From: Flavobacterium sp.
GTDB taxonomy: Bacteria > Bacteroidota > Bacteroidia > Flavobacteriales > Flavobacteriaceae
Reading direction: 5' to 3'
DNA length: 64,000 bases
Assembly: GCA_014379405.1 (NCBI GenBank)
Contig: JACMLU010000022.1
Location: 1-64,000, forward strand
In this document: positions 47,801 through 56,196 of the stretch, in pieces
How the letters are laid out: every line of letters starts with the position of its first letter
How positions within the stretch are numbered: position 1 is the stretch's first letter
Position numbers and translations under genes: made by a program
The notes under the pieces: model-generated
Database searches by the model: none
The model's input: the letters and a program-made list of their open reading frames with translations, nothing else
Told to the model about the DNA's origin: nothing

Positions 47801-48215
47801 ATTGTCAAATCAGCAAGTGTTTATTGAAGACAAGTTGACCAATACTGTTTTTGATTTAAAAAGCGGAAATTACACTTTTAGTACAATACCTGGAACTTTC
47901 AATGATCGTTTCGTATTGCGTTATAAGAACAATAGCAAAACATTGAGTGTTGAGGAAACGGATATAAATAATGGAATTTTCGCCCTTTATTCAAACAATC
48001 ATAAAACCTTAATCATTCACAACAATGGTGCAACTTCAACGGTAAATTCGGTTTCCCTTTTTAGTATGACTGGCCAGAACATAGGAGTTTGGGATGTTAA
48101 AGACAGAGAACAAACTAATATTCAGATTCCAATTAAAGACATTAGTTCAGGGATTTATATTGTAAAAGTTAAAACAACGAAAGGCGAGAGTAGTAAAAAA
48201 ATCGTCGTTAGATAA
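44835..48215 (+). CDS. giant T9SS-secreted protein with three SprB-like repeats
   Basis: An 1126-residue exported protein with signal peptide (residues 20-41, ending ANANA-type). Residues 45-200 form a right-handed-helix-like stretch with GNWNNTATWGG at its start. Three units with QPTC(S/G)xxTG begin near residues 332, 409 and 486, a regular period of about 77. From about 656 (YWSTPV) the sequence parallels the previous gene to the end, including GNPYPSALDAD, FFKTRSPK, a KHRIWLDLTN segment and the type A sorting domain ending SSGIYIVKVKTT. The function is probably surface adhesion, by analogy with SprB-type proteins. Confidence 0.88.
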   Translation: MNESYLYSVKNIAISLKPSRAICLLLMVLFVCLFGNIENANAAARTASVAGNWNNTATWGGSSVPGVGDNVIINSGITVTVTADAAANSVSVTGTGILTINNNITLTVYGNIDVANGAEFNAGLNNSDSATILVYGDFTNNGKADFWKSTVVIAGNLYTASTILQNNGDIVVGGNITGTVTGSGTGVVYPINSNATVSLTLGSSVTVNPLGTLPSDSTMLSYINQVIYGSSCSLSITDPVNVVTWSGCNAAFTATAPSGSTFQWQYNTGSGWVPLGTPTIGASTSTYSLTGITTSMNNYRYRAVITSGSCTKNGDFAYLYVTALTTPVVTTTQPTCSVSTGNISVTAPMGTGVTYSIDGTTYTNTTGNFSLVAPGTYNVTAKSPAGCISPVTSALIVSAPVKPTLSVVNQPTCSVATGSFSVTNYNAAYAYTVSPSTGVTVSGNTITAPAGSYTVTATLGSCSSVASSSVTVNAQPATPTVPGITTIQPTCGTTTGTITITAVTGETYSFDSGAYSSTLIYSGLAQGSSHTILAKNSSGCISAVANVTINTLSIKTWNGSWSPAGSPTSNDFVIINTNYSVSSNGDLNACSLTINSGSKLTIEAGKFVIIQNNLTVSGTLDVLDKGSLVMVNDSGVVTNSGTTTIHRFTTPFNKYDYTYWSTPVVSTTIASTFLEWNTGYSFEYLPANFLDANNDGLDDDGNDWSFVSTMTPGKGYIIMVPTPITGPSGNNPSEVVFSGKVNNGVQKITGVIEAGDYLIGNPYPSALDADIFLNYNSGVLDGTLNFWTHNTAIQLASNITNGTAGSGAYAFTSDDYASYNLVGGVGVGTGVGLVEKPNGKIASGQAFFATSNTTITGAKEIVFNNSMRLSSGGATLDNSQFFKTRSPKTITANAVEKHRIWLDLTNTQGAFKQTLVGYVTNATNDYDSRFDGESFDGNEFVDFYSINEDKNLVIQGRALPFDENDEVPLGFRTTINGTFTINIDQVDGILSNQQVFIEDKLTNTVFDLKSGNYTFSTIPGTFNDRFVLRYKNNSKTLSVEETDINNGIFALYSNNHKTLIIHNNGATSTVNSVSLFSMTGQNIGVWDVKDREQTNIQIPIKDISSGIYIVKVKTTKGESSKKIVVR

Positions 48216-48252
48216 AAAAAACTGATTTATAAATCAGTCCAATTGTCACATA

Positions 48253-48300
48253 GAGCGCAGTCGATATGAAAAAATGATTCTCGACTTCGCTCGTTTTTTT
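48253..48300 (+). terminator. terminator of the second giant T9SS gene
   Basis: GAGCGCAGTCGA (48253-48264) pairs with 48281-48292 with one mismatch, followed by a T-run to 48300. Confidence 0.7.
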
Positions 48301-48332
48301 TAAGGATATAAATATATTTACTAAAGAAGAAT

Positions 48333-48375
48333 AAAAAAATCCCGTTCAGAAATTAAATCTAAACGGGATTTTTTT
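48333..48375. terminator. bidirectional terminator facing bioB
   Basis: AAAAAAATCCCGTT (48333-48346) pairs with AACGGGATTTTTTT (48362-48375). The A and T runs outside the GC stem allow termination on both strands, between the T9SS gene and the converging bioB. Confidence 0.88.
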
Positions 48376-48397
48376 ATGATGGAAAATTATAGAGACT

Positions 48398-49483
48398 CTA
48401 TTTTCCTTTTGTACTAGCTTCTAGATTTCTTTCAATTGTGTGTCCTGGACGTGACCATTTTGGTTTTTCGCCAAGAGCGGGAAACTTGGAATCTGCGGCT
48501 TCAATCGTTTCGCGCTGATGTACTTTAGCAAAGGGTTGTTGGTTTTTTAAACCTAAAGTTTCGAACATTTTCATATCTTCGTTAAGGTCATTGTTGGGAG
48601 TAGTTAGTAATTTATCCCCTGAAAAAATAGAATTGGCTCCAGCCAAAAAGCACATAGCTTGACCTTCACGACTCATATTTATTCTTCCGGCTGAAAGACG
48701 TACTTGAGTTTCTGGTATAACAATTCGGGTTGTGGCTACCATTCGAATCATTTCCCAAATTTCAACTGGTTTTTCTTCTTCAAGCGGCGTGCCTTCAACG
48801 GGAACCAAGGCATTTATTGGCACAGATTCTGGCTGAGGATTCAAAGTCGAAAGCGCTACCAGCATTCCTGCACGGTCTTCAATGCTTTCTCCCATTCCGA
48901 TAATTCCACCGCTACAAACCGTGATATTGGTTTTACGAACATTGGCAATGGTTTCTAAACGGTCTTCAAAACCACGAGTCGAAATCACTTCTTTATAATA
49001 CTCTTCTGAGGTATCAATATTGTGGTTGTAAGCGTATAAACCAGCTTCTGCTAATCGTTGAGCTTGATTTTCGGTAATCATACCGAGTGTGCAACACACT
49101 TCCATATCCATTTTGTTGATGGTACGAACCATTTCAAGTACTTGGTCAAATTCGGCACCGTCTTTCACGTTTCTCCAAGCTGCTCCCATACAAACTCGAG
49201 AAGAACCACTTTCTTTTGCTTTTGTAGCTTGTTCTTTGACTTCGCTAACGGTCATCAAATCATTGGTTTTGATTGAAGTGTGGTATCGTTTTGCTTGTGG
49301 ACAATAACCGCAATCTTCAGAGCATCCTCCAGTTTTAAGAGAAATTAAAGTAGATATTTGAACTACATTTGGATCGTGATGTTGCCTGTGAACAGTGGCT
49401 GCTTCATAAAGCAACTCCATCAAAGGTTTATTGTAAATGGCGATTATTTCTTCTTTTGTCCAGTCGTGTCTTGTGATGCTCAT
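48398..49483 (-). CDS. bioB: biotin synthase
   Basis: BioB, a radical-SAM enzyme, inserts sulfur into dethiobiotin. The 361 residues from ATG at 49483 include the [4Fe-4S] motif CSEDCGYC (C-x3-C-x2-C, near residue 58). They also include the motifs CMGAAWRNVKDG, YNHNIDTSEEYY and the [2Fe-2S] Arg region RLSAGR. A TTG further upstream (49507) lies in the -7 box, so it cannot be used. bioB is about 10 kb from bioF-bioD-bioA and on the opposite strand. Confidence 0.97.
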   Translation of the reverse strand: MSITRHDWTKEEIIAIYNKPLMELLYEAATVHRQHHDPNVVQISTLISLKTGGCSEDCGYCPQAKRYHTSIKTNDLMTVSEVKEQATKAKESGSSRVCMGAAWRNVKDGAEFDQVLEMVRTINKMDMEVCCTLGMITENQAQRLAEAGLYAYNHNIDTSEEYYKEVISTRGFEDRLETIANVRKTNITVCSGGIIGMGESIEDRAGMLVALSTLNPQPESVPINALVPVEGTPLEEEKPVEIWEMIRMVATTRIVIPETQVRLSAGRINMSREGQAMCFLAGANSIFSGDKLLTTPNNDLNEDMKMFETLGLKNQQPFAKVHQRETIEAADSKFPALGEKPKWSRPGHTIERNLEASTKGK

Positions 49484-49504
49484 CGATGTGATTTTTTGGT
49501 GCGT

Positions 49505-49534
49505 CAAAAGTAGTCAAATTGTTCCAATCGACAA
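49505..49534 (-). promoter_or_regulatory. consensus promoter of bioB
   Basis: On the minus strand TTG (49534-49532), a 19-nt spacer and TACTTTTG (49512-49505) give an exact TTG-N19-TAnnTTTG. Transcription should start near 49500. This fixes the ATG at 49483 as the bioB start. Confidence 0.75.
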
Positions 49535-49584
49535 AGATGTGTTGCTGAAAAACAGATTCAAAGCTAAAATTTAGGATTCCAGAA

Positions 49585-50022
49585 CTAATCTACAGCAAAT
49601 CGATTGTTCCAATACAGCATTGCAAACAATGTGACAATTACTGAAGAAGCAACTCCTTCAAACAACAAACTGAGACAGTAGGTTTCTACGGATGGGTTAC
49701 CGCCAAACAAGAAAGTTTCCGATAAAGATTGTACATAGTTATCTCCACCTTTCATATAGCTGTAAATAATTAATCCAACAATACTGAGAACCACACCTAC
49801 AAGCGAGGTTGTCATTGCTGAAACAGCATTAGAAACAAAAGTCTTTTTTCCTTCAGCAATATTCATTTGAATTGTTTTGTTTACGCCATAAAAAACGAAT
49901 AAAACATTCAAGAGACGTAAGTAAAATTCATCTGCAAATCCCAAAGCATTCATTAATAAAAAATAAACACTAATTCCAACGAAGATTGTGGCTCCATTGA
50001 AAACTTCTTTTGATATTTTCAT
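49585..50022 (-). CDS. hypothetical four-segment membrane protein
   Basis: A 145-residue inner-membrane protein that I do not recognise. Hydrophobic segments appear at about residues 11-30, 34-50, 66-92 and 115-138. A short charged stretch, NKTIQMNIAEGKKTF, lies in the middle and probably faces the cytoplasm. It stands alone between bioB and ribF with its own -7 box at 50082-50089. No function is suggested by neighbours. Confidence 0.7.
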   Translation of the reverse strand: MKISKEVFNGATIFVGISVYFLLMNALGFADEFYLRLLNVLFVFYGVNKTIQMNIAEGKKTFVSNAVSAMTTSLVGVVLSIVGLIIYSYMKGGDNYVQSLSETFLFGGNPSVETYCLSLLFEGVASSVIVTLFAMLYWNNRFAVD

Positions 50023-50081
50023 GCGATTGGTTTTTAAAGGTTAAAAACTATACTTCATCGAAGAATGAATAGAGTACATAT

Positions 50082-50089
50082 CAAATTTA
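50082..50089 (-). promoter_or_regulatory. -7 box of the hypothetical membrane protein gene
   Basis: The minus strand reads TAAATTTG, a full TAnnTTTG match, about 60 nt before the ATG at 50022. Confidence 0.4.
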
Positions 50090-50138
50090 CATAAAAAATG
50101 CTAATTTTTTAAGAAATAAATTAAACTTTAACGAATAG

Positions 50139-51068
50139 TTATAGTTTGTTTATATGCGATAATGACGTTTTTTTGTCTTTTTCCAATTGCTCTTTTAGCA
50201 AATCAACAGAGCCAAATTTTTGTTCCGGACGAAGACGTTCGAGAATGGAAACCGCTATTTTTTGGTCATAAATATCGTCTTTAAAATCAAAATAGTGAAC
50301 CTCGATGGATAGATTTTCTCCTGCTACCGTGGGATTGTAGCCAATGTTCATCATTCCAAATACTGTTTTTTGGTCGATTGTACTTTTGACCACATAAGCA
50401 CCGTTTCGAGGAATGAGTTTGTAGTTTTCTTCAATTTTAAAGTTTGCCGTGGGGTATCCGATGGTTCTTCCTAATTGTTTACCTTTAGTTATAGTGCCTG
50501 TCAAGAAATAGTCATAGCCTAAATAGTCATTGGCCAAAGCCATATTTCCTTCCATTAGGGCATTTCTAATTTTGGTAGAACTTATTGAAACGGCATCTAT
50601 TTCTTGTACGGATATTTGTTCTACTTCAAAATTATATTGTTTTCCAAAGGCTATCAAGTCATTGATGTCGGCAGTTCGATTTCTTCCAAACCGATGATCG
50701 TGGCCAATAATTATTTTTTGAATTTGGAATCGATCTACAAGAACCTTTTTAACAAATTCTTCGGCAGTTAATCTCGAAAATGTTTCGTCAAAAGGATGGA
50801 TGACAAGATTTTGAATGTCGCTTTTTTGTAATAAATCTATTTTTTCGTCAATCGTGTTGAGTAGTTTCACTTCTGATTGTCCTTGTAAAACCATTCGAGG
50901 ATGAGGAAAAAAAGTAAGTACCAAACTTTCGTATTTTCCGTTTTCCGTATTTTGAGTAACTCTTTCCAGAATTTTTTTATGACCAATATGCACGCCGTCA
51001 AAGGTGCCTAGCGTCAGGATGGTTTTTTTTGTTGACTTGAACTCGTTGATGGAATGGAAAATCTTCAA
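50139..51068 (-). CDS. ribF: bifunctional riboflavin kinase / FAD synthetase
   Basis: RibF phosphorylates riboflavin to FMN and adenylylates FMN to FAD. The 309 residues, read from a TTG at 51068, contain the N-terminal FAD synthetase motif GTFDGVHIGHKKIL (near 22) and IIGHDHRFGRNR. The C-terminal flavokinase domain (about 180-300) carries the PTANF motif in GYPTANFKI and GMMNIGYNPT. The C-terminal helix RPEQKFGSVDLLKEQL is typical. It follows the M43 protease gene on the same strand, separated by a terminator. Confidence 0.95.
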   Translation of the reverse strand: MKIFHSINEFKSTKKTILTLGTFDGVHIGHKKILERVTQNTENGKYESLVLTFFPHPRMVLQGQSEVKLLNTIDEKIDLLQKSDIQNLVIHPFDETFSRLTAEEFVKKVLVDRFQIQKIIIGHDHRFGRNRTADINDLIAFGKQYNFEVEQISVQEIDAVSISSTKIRNALMEGNMALANDYLGYDYFLTGTITKGKQLGRTIGYPTANFKIEENYKLIPRNGAYVVKSTIDQKTVFGMMNIGYNPTVAGENLSIEVHYFDFKDDIYDQKIAVSILERLRPEQKFGSVDLLKEQLEKDKKTSLSHINKL

Positions 51069-51091
51069 AGCAGTGGTTTTTTATAATGCTG

Positions 51092-51099
51092 CAAATTTA
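51092..51099 (-). promoter_or_regulatory. -7 box of ribF
   Basis: The minus strand reads TAAATTTG, 23 nt before the TTG start of ribF and directly after the terminator of the upstream gene. Confidence 0.45.
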
Positions 51100-51115
51100 T
51101 GGTAATAATAACATA

Positions 51116-51148
51116 TAAAAAAAGAGGATTGAAATAAATCAACCCTCT
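51116..51148 (-). terminator. intrinsic terminator of the M43 protease gene
   Basis: Read on the minus strand, AGAGGGTTGA pairs with TCAATCCTCT (one G-U pair), followed by a run of T residues. It begins 20 nt after the stop codon. Confidence 0.8.
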
Positions 51149-51167
51149 TCAAATTTTATTTGACAAG

Positions 51168-53234
51168 CTATTCTTTAATGAATCGCAAGGTTCTTTTTTG
51201 GTCTTCTTTTACAATGGTAATAAAATAAACCCCATTGCTTAATGCTGAAGTGTTTATGGTTAAATCTGCCTCTTTCGAGATGTTTTTTTGAATAATTTTT
51301 TGCCCCAAGACATTGTTTATGGCGTAACTGTTTGGCAAGCCATAAGCATTTGGAATTTGGATGTTTAAAGTTCCTTTTGTTGGATTTGGATACAGATAAA
51401 TGTCGGTTGAAGTTTCGAATTGGTCGTTTCCAAGGGAGCCTATGGTGAAAGTATATTTAGCACTTGAGTAGAATGTTGTTCCCGAGGTAATGACTATGCC
51501 GGTAGAGGATTTGATGTCGTAATAACCATCGCCACTATCGCCACAACAAATTCCGTCGCCTTGGGAGTCGTTGATGGTAAAAGTGTAGCATTTGTTACTG
51601 GCCAAGGTCCAGTTAAAGCTTAATAATGTAGGTAATGGCAAATCAGATTTATTAGTATATGGGCCGCCGCTATAAAGATTAGTTCCAGTACCATCTTTTA
51701 AATTCCAGGTAGTTTCGCTTCCCCATTTGTCTTGTTGTAACCTAAATACATAATCGTTATATGTATAGCTTGGAGCAGCTGTTGGGATAATAAAAGTTCC
51801 AGTCACTGAATTGTTTGATGATCTTTGATCAGTTACTCCATTTGCAGAAGCAATAGTAGCGTTTATAGTTCCGTTTGCAGCGGCATTTATTGTAATGCTA
51901 ATTATGGCAGATTTGTTGGGTGCTAAATTACCAGTCCAGTTATAAGTATTGTTACTTCCTCCATTGATGCTGTAATTTAGGGTTGCCGAAGTCAAATTAC
52001 TCGTGCCTCGATTGTAAATTAGTATTTTTTGAATAGTTTGATTAGAAGCAATTCCACATACTGCCACATTACAACTTGTTTCAAATTTCAGTTCTGCATC
52101 ATTTGCAAATAAAGGGATTGGCGAATTTTTTGTGGAAGTTTTCAAGCTGCTTCTTCTAGCTGCGTTGTTGATTATAGTGGTAATTCTGTCTTTTTGATTT
52201 AGAGTAAAGATGTTCATACACGCATCGTCGGTATAGTCCATATAGTTCTCCACCATTTCGTTTACGGTTGTGGAATTACAACTTAGTTTTGTTGGGCAAC
52301 CATAATTTTTGTCATGATGAACGGGTGTGTCGGCACAATAATCATCTCCACAGGTGGAATCTCCCCAAATATGAATGAGCCCCAACCAGTGTCCCGCTTC
52401 ATGGGTCATTGTTCTTCCTTTGTTGTAGGTTCCGTCTAATAAAAAGCTATTATTTGTGTCATAGGTTTTACTTCCAAATACATTATAACTGGAAACTACA
52501 CCATCTGTGTTTGCAGCTCCTCCTGAAGGGTCGAGACCAGGTAGTGTCGAGGCATCAGGAAATTGTGCATAACCTAAAAGTGTATTATCAGAGAATTGAA
52601 CAGTCCAGAAATTCATATATTGGGTAGGATCCCAAATAGTTGCTGGTTTAACGGTTGTATTCATCTCGTTTTCAGACCATGCATCTTGGCAAAGACTAAC
52701 TCTGTCGATTCCGTTTGTAGGGTTTCCGTTTGGATCTACCTGTGCAAAGGCAAATTCGATCTGGACGTCAGCTGCAATAGGATTAGTGCTTGTTCCTCCT
52801 GGTGTGCCTAGTATTTTTCTAAAATCTTGATTCAAAATTGTAATCTGCGATTGAACTTGGGCATCGGTAATATTTGGAGCAACACCAATTGCCTGTCCAT
52901 TGTAAATCACGTGGACAACTACTGGGATGGTAATTATTCCACCTGATTGAGAGCTGGTTCTCATAGCCTTTTGTTTTTTTACTAATGGAGCTAGCCAAGT
53001 TTCAAACTGTGCACTTGTCATCCTGTTGGGATTTTTTTGCTGAAGATATTTCTCGTATTCCATTGTGGCGCAGCGAATCTGTCCCGTTTTTGGATTTACG
53101 CTTTCTGGCGCGATAGTTTTGCCAAACAGTGTTTTATTGGTTGTGTTTTTGATTTGACTGTAGGTGTTTACGACAGCAAAAAGGCAAAAAAGTAGAACTA
53201 TTTTATGGAGGAAGTTGGGGGTAATTGTCTTCAT
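51168..53234 (-). CDS. M43 family zinc metalloprotease with T9SS sorting domain
   Basis: A 688-residue secreted metalloprotease of the cytophagalysin/pappalysin (M43) family. The ATG at 53234 gives a signal peptide (MKTITPNFLHKIVLLFCLFAV) and lies just after two -7 boxes. A propeptide-like region with MEYEKYLQQKNPNR precedes the catalytic domain. The zinc site HEAGHWLGLIH (HExxHxxGxxH) is near residue 281, with the Met-turn VENYMDYTDDAC downstream. Beyond it are an Ig-like domain, a Cys-rich CCGDSGDGYYDI segment and a type A T9SS domain (YPNPTKGTL to the end). Likely extracellular protein degradation. Confidence 0.93.
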   Translation of the reverse strand: MKTITPNFLHKIVLLFCLFAVVNTYSQIKNTTNKTLFGKTIAPESVNPKTGQIRCATMEYEKYLQQKNPNRMTSAQFETWLAPLVKKQKAMRTSSQSGGIITIPVVVHVIYNGQAIGVAPNITDAQVQSQITILNQDFRKILGTPGGTSTNPIAADVQIEFAFAQVDPNGNPTNGIDRVSLCQDAWSENEMNTTVKPATIWDPTQYMNFWTVQFSDNTLLGYAQFPDASTLPGLDPSGGAANTDGVVSSYNVFGSKTYDTNNSFLLDGTYNKGRTMTHEAGHWLGLIHIWGDSTCGDDYCADTPVHHDKNYGCPTKLSCNSTTVNEMVENYMDYTDDACMNIFTLNQKDRITTIINNAARRSSLKTSTKNSPIPLFANDAELKFETSCNVAVCGIASNQTIQKILIYNRGTSNLTSATLNYSINGGSNNTYNWTGNLAPNKSAIISITINAAANGTINATIASANGVTDQRSSNNSVTGTFIIPTAAPSYTYNDYVFRLQQDKWGSETTWNLKDGTGTNLYSGGPYTNKSDLPLPTLLSFNWTLASNKCYTFTINDSQGDGICCGDSGDGYYDIKSSTGIVITSGTTFYSSAKYTFTIGSLGNDQFETSTDIYLYPNPTKGTLNIQIPNAYGLPNSYAINNVLGQKIIQKNISKEADLTINTSALSNGVYFITIVKEDQKRTLRFIKE

Positions 53235-53252
53235 AAATATTATATATTTTGT

Positions 53253-53304
53253 CAAAGTTAAGTATTTTACAAATTGCAAATATAAATTGCTGAAAATTTA
53301 GCAA
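53253..53304 (-). promoter_or_regulatory. promoter region of the M43 protease gene
   Basis: Two full -7 boxes on the minus strand, TATATTTG (53284-53277) and TAACTTTG (53260-53253). The first has a TTG 17 nt upstream (53304-53302). Both support the ATG at 53234. Confidence 0.6.
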
Positions 53305-53350
53305 ATAGCTTGTTTTCAGAGTTCTAGTTTTTAAACTAAATCTTCCTTTT

Positions 53351-54025
53351 TTATTTTCCGTTAAAAGCGCTCATCGTGTTTTCTAACCCGGCAGTTCCAA
53401 AGGATTTTATGATTTCGGAAGCCAGTTCCAATCGTTCCGGAAGGGCAGTTTTTTCAGTTTCATCCCATTCGCCCAAAACATAATCTACTTGTTTTCCTTT
53501 TTTGAATTCGTCACTGATGCCAAAACGGAAACGAGCATAATCTGTCGTGTTTAAAGTGGCTTGGATGCTTTTGAGTCCGTTATGTCCACCATCGCTACCT
53601 TTTTTTCTGATGCGGATTGTTCCGAATGAAAGATTCAAATCATCGGTGATGACCAAAATGTTTTCGAGTGGAATTTTTGCTGCCGCCATCCAATATTGTA
53701 CTGCTTTGCCGCTCAAGTTCATATAGGTGTTGGGTTTCAAGAGCAGGAAAGTGCGTCCTTTGAACTTATATTCAGCCAATGCGCCCAGTTTCACGGTTTC
53801 GAAGTTGATTCCTTCTTTTTTGGCCAAAAAATCGACTACTTTAAAACCAATATTATGTCTCGTATTTACATATTCGGCTCCGATGTTGCCGAGTCCGATG
53901 ATTAAAAATTTATTACTCACGCTTCTCATATTGTTTTTTTGGTGTTCGTGAACATCCAGTTTCATAAAATCTGTGTTGTCATCTGTTTTTGTTTTTGAAA
54001 ACAGGCTGTTTAACCATTTTAGCAT
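53351..54025 (-). CDS. pth: aminoacyl-tRNA hydrolase (peptidyl-tRNA hydrolase)
   Basis: Pth frees tRNA from dropped-off peptidyl-tRNA. The fold starts at FLIIGLGNIGAEY, with the catalytic His in NTRHNIGF and Asp in ITDDLNLSFG, then GSDGGHNGLKSI and RFGI. The ATG at 54025 gives 224 residues and an unusual N-terminal extension of about 35 residues (MLKWLNSLFSKTK...), a feature I associate with Flavobacterium relatives. Internal ATGs could give a shorter product. It lies downstream of rplY and prs on the same strand. Confidence 0.95.
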   Translation of the reverse strand: MLKWLNSLFSKTKTDDNTDFMKLDVHEHQKNNMRSVSNKFLIIGLGNIGAEYVNTRHNIGFKVVDFLAKKEGINFETVKLGALAEYKFKGRTFLLLKPNTYMNLSGKAVQYWMAAAKIPLENILVITDDLNLSFGTIRIRKKGSDGGHNGLKSIQATLNTTDYARFRFGISDEFKKGKQVDYVLGEWDETEKTALPERLELASEIIKSFGTAGLENTMSAFNGK

Positions 54026-54096
54026 AATGCAAAAGTAATGCAATTACTTAATTGATTCTACAGCTAATGTTGGGAACGTTCATTTTTCTTTCAAAT

Positions 54097-54148
54097 CATT
54101 AAGACATTAAGAGAGACTGAACCCTTAATGAAACTTAATGTCTTAATG
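54097..54148. repeat. CATTAAGACATTAAG inverted repeat
   Basis: Perfect 15-nt arms (54097-54111 and 54134-54148) with a 22-nt loop, in the rplY-pth gap of 365 nt. The arms are made of ATTAAG/CTTAAT words. Confidence 0.65.
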
Positions 54149-54228
54149 GTTCAATTTTTTTTTTTAATATTTTTTTTTAATAGGGATAGAACACATAATT
54201 CAAATTTTTGAAAAACGCCGCTTGTCTT

Positions 54229-54297
54229 TAGCCCTGATGGAAGCGGCATCCTTTTCTTTTTTTCTTTAAAAAAGAAAAGATAAAGCGAATAGCAGGA
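54229..54297. repeat. variable-core palindromic repeat, copy 3 (inverted)
   Basis: Read on the minus strand it starts CTGCTATTCGCTTTATCTTT and ends AGGATGCCGCTTCCATCAGG then GCT. The core hairpin CTTTTCTTTTTT (54251-54262) / AAAAAAGAAAAG (54268-54279) is unlike the core of the 34996-35082 copy, though the right end is nearly the same. Confidence 0.7.
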
Positions 54298-54342
54298 GTA
54301 ATGTTTTCTGAAATGCCAATCGCGGTGCTCCATAAAACAAAA

Positions 54343-54370
54343 AAAGCACCAGTTTTACAACTGATGCTTT
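54343..54370 (-). terminator. terminator of the prs-rplY transcript
   Basis: On the minus strand AAAGCATCAGTT pairs with AACTGGTGCTTT (one imperfect pair), followed by T residues. It lies 20 nt after the rplY stop. Confidence 0.8.
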
Positions 54371-54390
54371 CTTGAATGATTGAAAAAAGA

Positions 54391-54999
54391 TTATTTTTTC
54401 TTTTTTCCTGCAGGTGCTTTTGCTGCTTTTGCTGCTTCTTGAGCTGCTTTCATAGCTGCACGAGAAATTCTTACTTGAGCCACAACGGTGTTCTCTGGGT
54501 GCAACAATTTGTAGTTGTCAGAAACAAGTTTCGTAACATACAATTTGTTACCCATTTCAAGTGGAGAAATATCAGCGTCAATAAAATCAGGAAGATTTTT
54601 TGGCAACGCTTTAACTTTTAATCTACGAGTGTTCAAACGAAGAACACCACCTAATAATACTCCAGGAGATACTCCAACAACTTTTACTGGAACTTCCATA
54701 GTGATTTCTTTGTCATCAAATAATTGAAAGAAGTCAATGTGTAAAATTTTGTCTGATACAGGGTGAACCTGAATGTCTTGTAGGATGGCATTGAATGTTT
54801 TTCCTTCCAATTCAATCACAACTGTGTGTGCGTTTGGGGTGTAAACCAAGGTTTTGAATGCTCTTTCGTCTGCTGAAAAATGCACTGGTTGACTTCCTCC
54901 GTATAAAACGCAAGGAACCGCTCCAGCATTACGTAAGGCTTTAGTCGCAACTTTGCCCACGCTTTCTCTTTCTGATCCTTTAATTGTAATCGATTTCAT
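54391..54999 (-). CDS. rplY: 50S ribosomal protein L25/general stress protein Ctc
   Basis: The long (TL5/CTC) form of L25, which binds 5S rRNA. The 202 residues include an N-terminal L25 domain (1-90, [24 protein letters not shown] and HIDFFQL) and a C-terminal beta domain (95-175, [12 protein letters not shown] and [10 protein letters not shown]). It ends in a low-complexity Ala/Lys tail, [14 protein letters not shown]. It follows prs by 55 nt on the same strand, a common flavobacterial order prs-rplY-pth. Confidence 0.96.
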   Translation of the reverse strand: MKSITIKGSERESVGKVATKALRNAGAVPCVLYGGSQPVHFSADERAFKTLVYTPNAHTVVIELEGKTFNAILQDIQVHPVSDKILHIDFFQLFDDKEITMEVPVKVVGVSPGVLLGGVLRLNTRRLKVKALPKNLPDFIDADISPLEMGNKLYVTKLVSDNYKLLHPENTVVAQVRISRAAMKAAQEAAKAAKAPAGKKKK

Positions 55000-55054
55000 T
55001 GTAAAAAAATTTATATAGTTATTAATTAAACTCTTGTTGAATTAGCTTTTTGAA

Positions 55055-55996
55055 TTACATCAAAAATGTTCCGCTAATGGAATTGTTGTGGTGTACCATA
55101 TGCATTACTTCTGCAAAAAGAGGCGCACAACTCACCACTCTTATTTTTTTTGATTCTTTCTTTAACGGAATAGAATCGGTAACTATCAATTCGCTTAATT
55201 TCGAATTTTCTATTTTTTCGTAGGCTTCACCAGATAAAATAGCGTGTGTACAAATCGCTCTTACGCTCAATGCTCCTTTTTCTATCATTAAATCTGCGGC
55301 TTTCGCCAATGTGCCTCCAGTGTCGATCATATCGTCAACCAAAATTACATTTCTTCCTTTTACTTCACCAATCAACTCCATTGTGTCGATAATGTTGGCT
55401 TCTTTTCGTTGTTTGTAGCAAATTACCACATCCGATTCCAAGAATTTGGAGTAAGCATAAGCTCTTTTTGATCCACCCATATCTGGCGATGCAATGGTCA
55501 AGTTTTCTAAAGCCAAGCTTTCTACATAAGGCAAAAAGATGGTCGATGCGAATAAGTGATCCACTGGTTTTTCGAAGAATCCTTGAATTTGGTCTGCATG
55601 CAAATCCATTGTCATGATTCTAGTTGCGCCTGCTGTTTCCAGCAATTTAGCGACTAATTTAGCTCCAATTGGAACTCTTGCTTTGTCTTTTCTGTCCTGT
55701 CTTGCCCAACCAAAGTAAGGGATAACTGCCGTGATGTGTCTTGCAGATGCACGTTTTGCAGCGTCAATCATCAACAACAATTCCATCAAATTGTCGGCGT
55801 TTGGAAAAGTAGAACAAACAATAAATACGCGTAACCCTCTAATGGATTCCTCGTAAGAAGGCTGGAATTCTCCATCGCTATAATTCGAGGTTGTAATGTT
55901 TCCTAACGGGATTCCATACTCCTTGGCAATCTTCTCTGCGAGATAGACACTTTTTGAACACGCAAAAATTTTAGCTTCTGGCTCTAAGTGGGACAT
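55055..55996 (-). CDS. prs: ribose-phosphate pyrophosphokinase
   Basis: Prs makes PRPP from ribose-5-phosphate and ATP, feeding purine, pyrimidine, NAD, His and Trp synthesis. The 313 residues contain VIPYFGWARQDRK, the divalent-metal site MTMDLHADQIQGFF and the PRPP loop VILVDDMIDTGGTL (near residue 215). The N-terminus KIFACSKSVYLAEKIA and GEFQPSYEESIRG are family-standard. Confidence 0.98.
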   Translation of the reverse strand: MSHLEPEAKIFACSKSVYLAEKIAKEYGIPLGNITTSNYSDGEFQPSYEESIRGLRVFIVCSTFPNADNLMELLLMIDAAKRASARHITAVIPYFGWARQDRKDKARVPIGAKLVAKLLETAGATRIMTMDLHADQIQGFFEKPVDHLFASTIFLPYVESLALENLTIASPDMGGSKRAYAYSKFLESDVVICYKQRKEANIIDTMELIGEVKGRNVILVDDMIDTGGTLAKAADLMIEKGALSVRAICTHAILSGEAYEKIENSKLSELIVTDSIPLKKESKKIRVVSCAPLFAEVMHMVHHNNSISGTFLM

Positions 55997-56114
55997 TTAA
56001 TTTGTTGTTTTTATTCCGCTACGCTCCATACAATTCGGCTTTGATTTTTGTCTTAGCTAAATGATGTATACGCCTCGGGTGTAGTTAGTTGCTGTTTTTC
56101 GTTTTACCGAGGTG

Positions 56115-56122
56115 CAAATTTA
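56115..56122 (-). promoter_or_regulatory. -7 box of prs
   Basis: The minus strand reads TAAATTTG about 119 nt before the prs ATG. The implied leader is long and contains a CCTCGG...CCGAGG pairing that could fold. Without mapping, regulation by the leader is only a possibility. Confidence 0.45.
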
Positions 56123-56188
56123 GGAATAAAATCGAACTCTGAAAGGAAAAATTTCAGTATTTTTATTAGAATGTTTAATATTATTTTT

Positions 56189-56196
56189 TACATTTG
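56189..56196 (+). promoter_or_regulatory. -7 box upstream of tRNA-Leu
   Basis: TACATTTG matches TAnnTTTG and lies 87 nt before the mature tRNA. No clear -33 TTG. Confidence 0.45.

Noticed and set aside
40479..48215. CRISPR or DNA tandem repeat array in the giant genes
   Set aside because: The repetition is at protein level with a period of about 77 residues; there is no constant short repeat with unique spacers.
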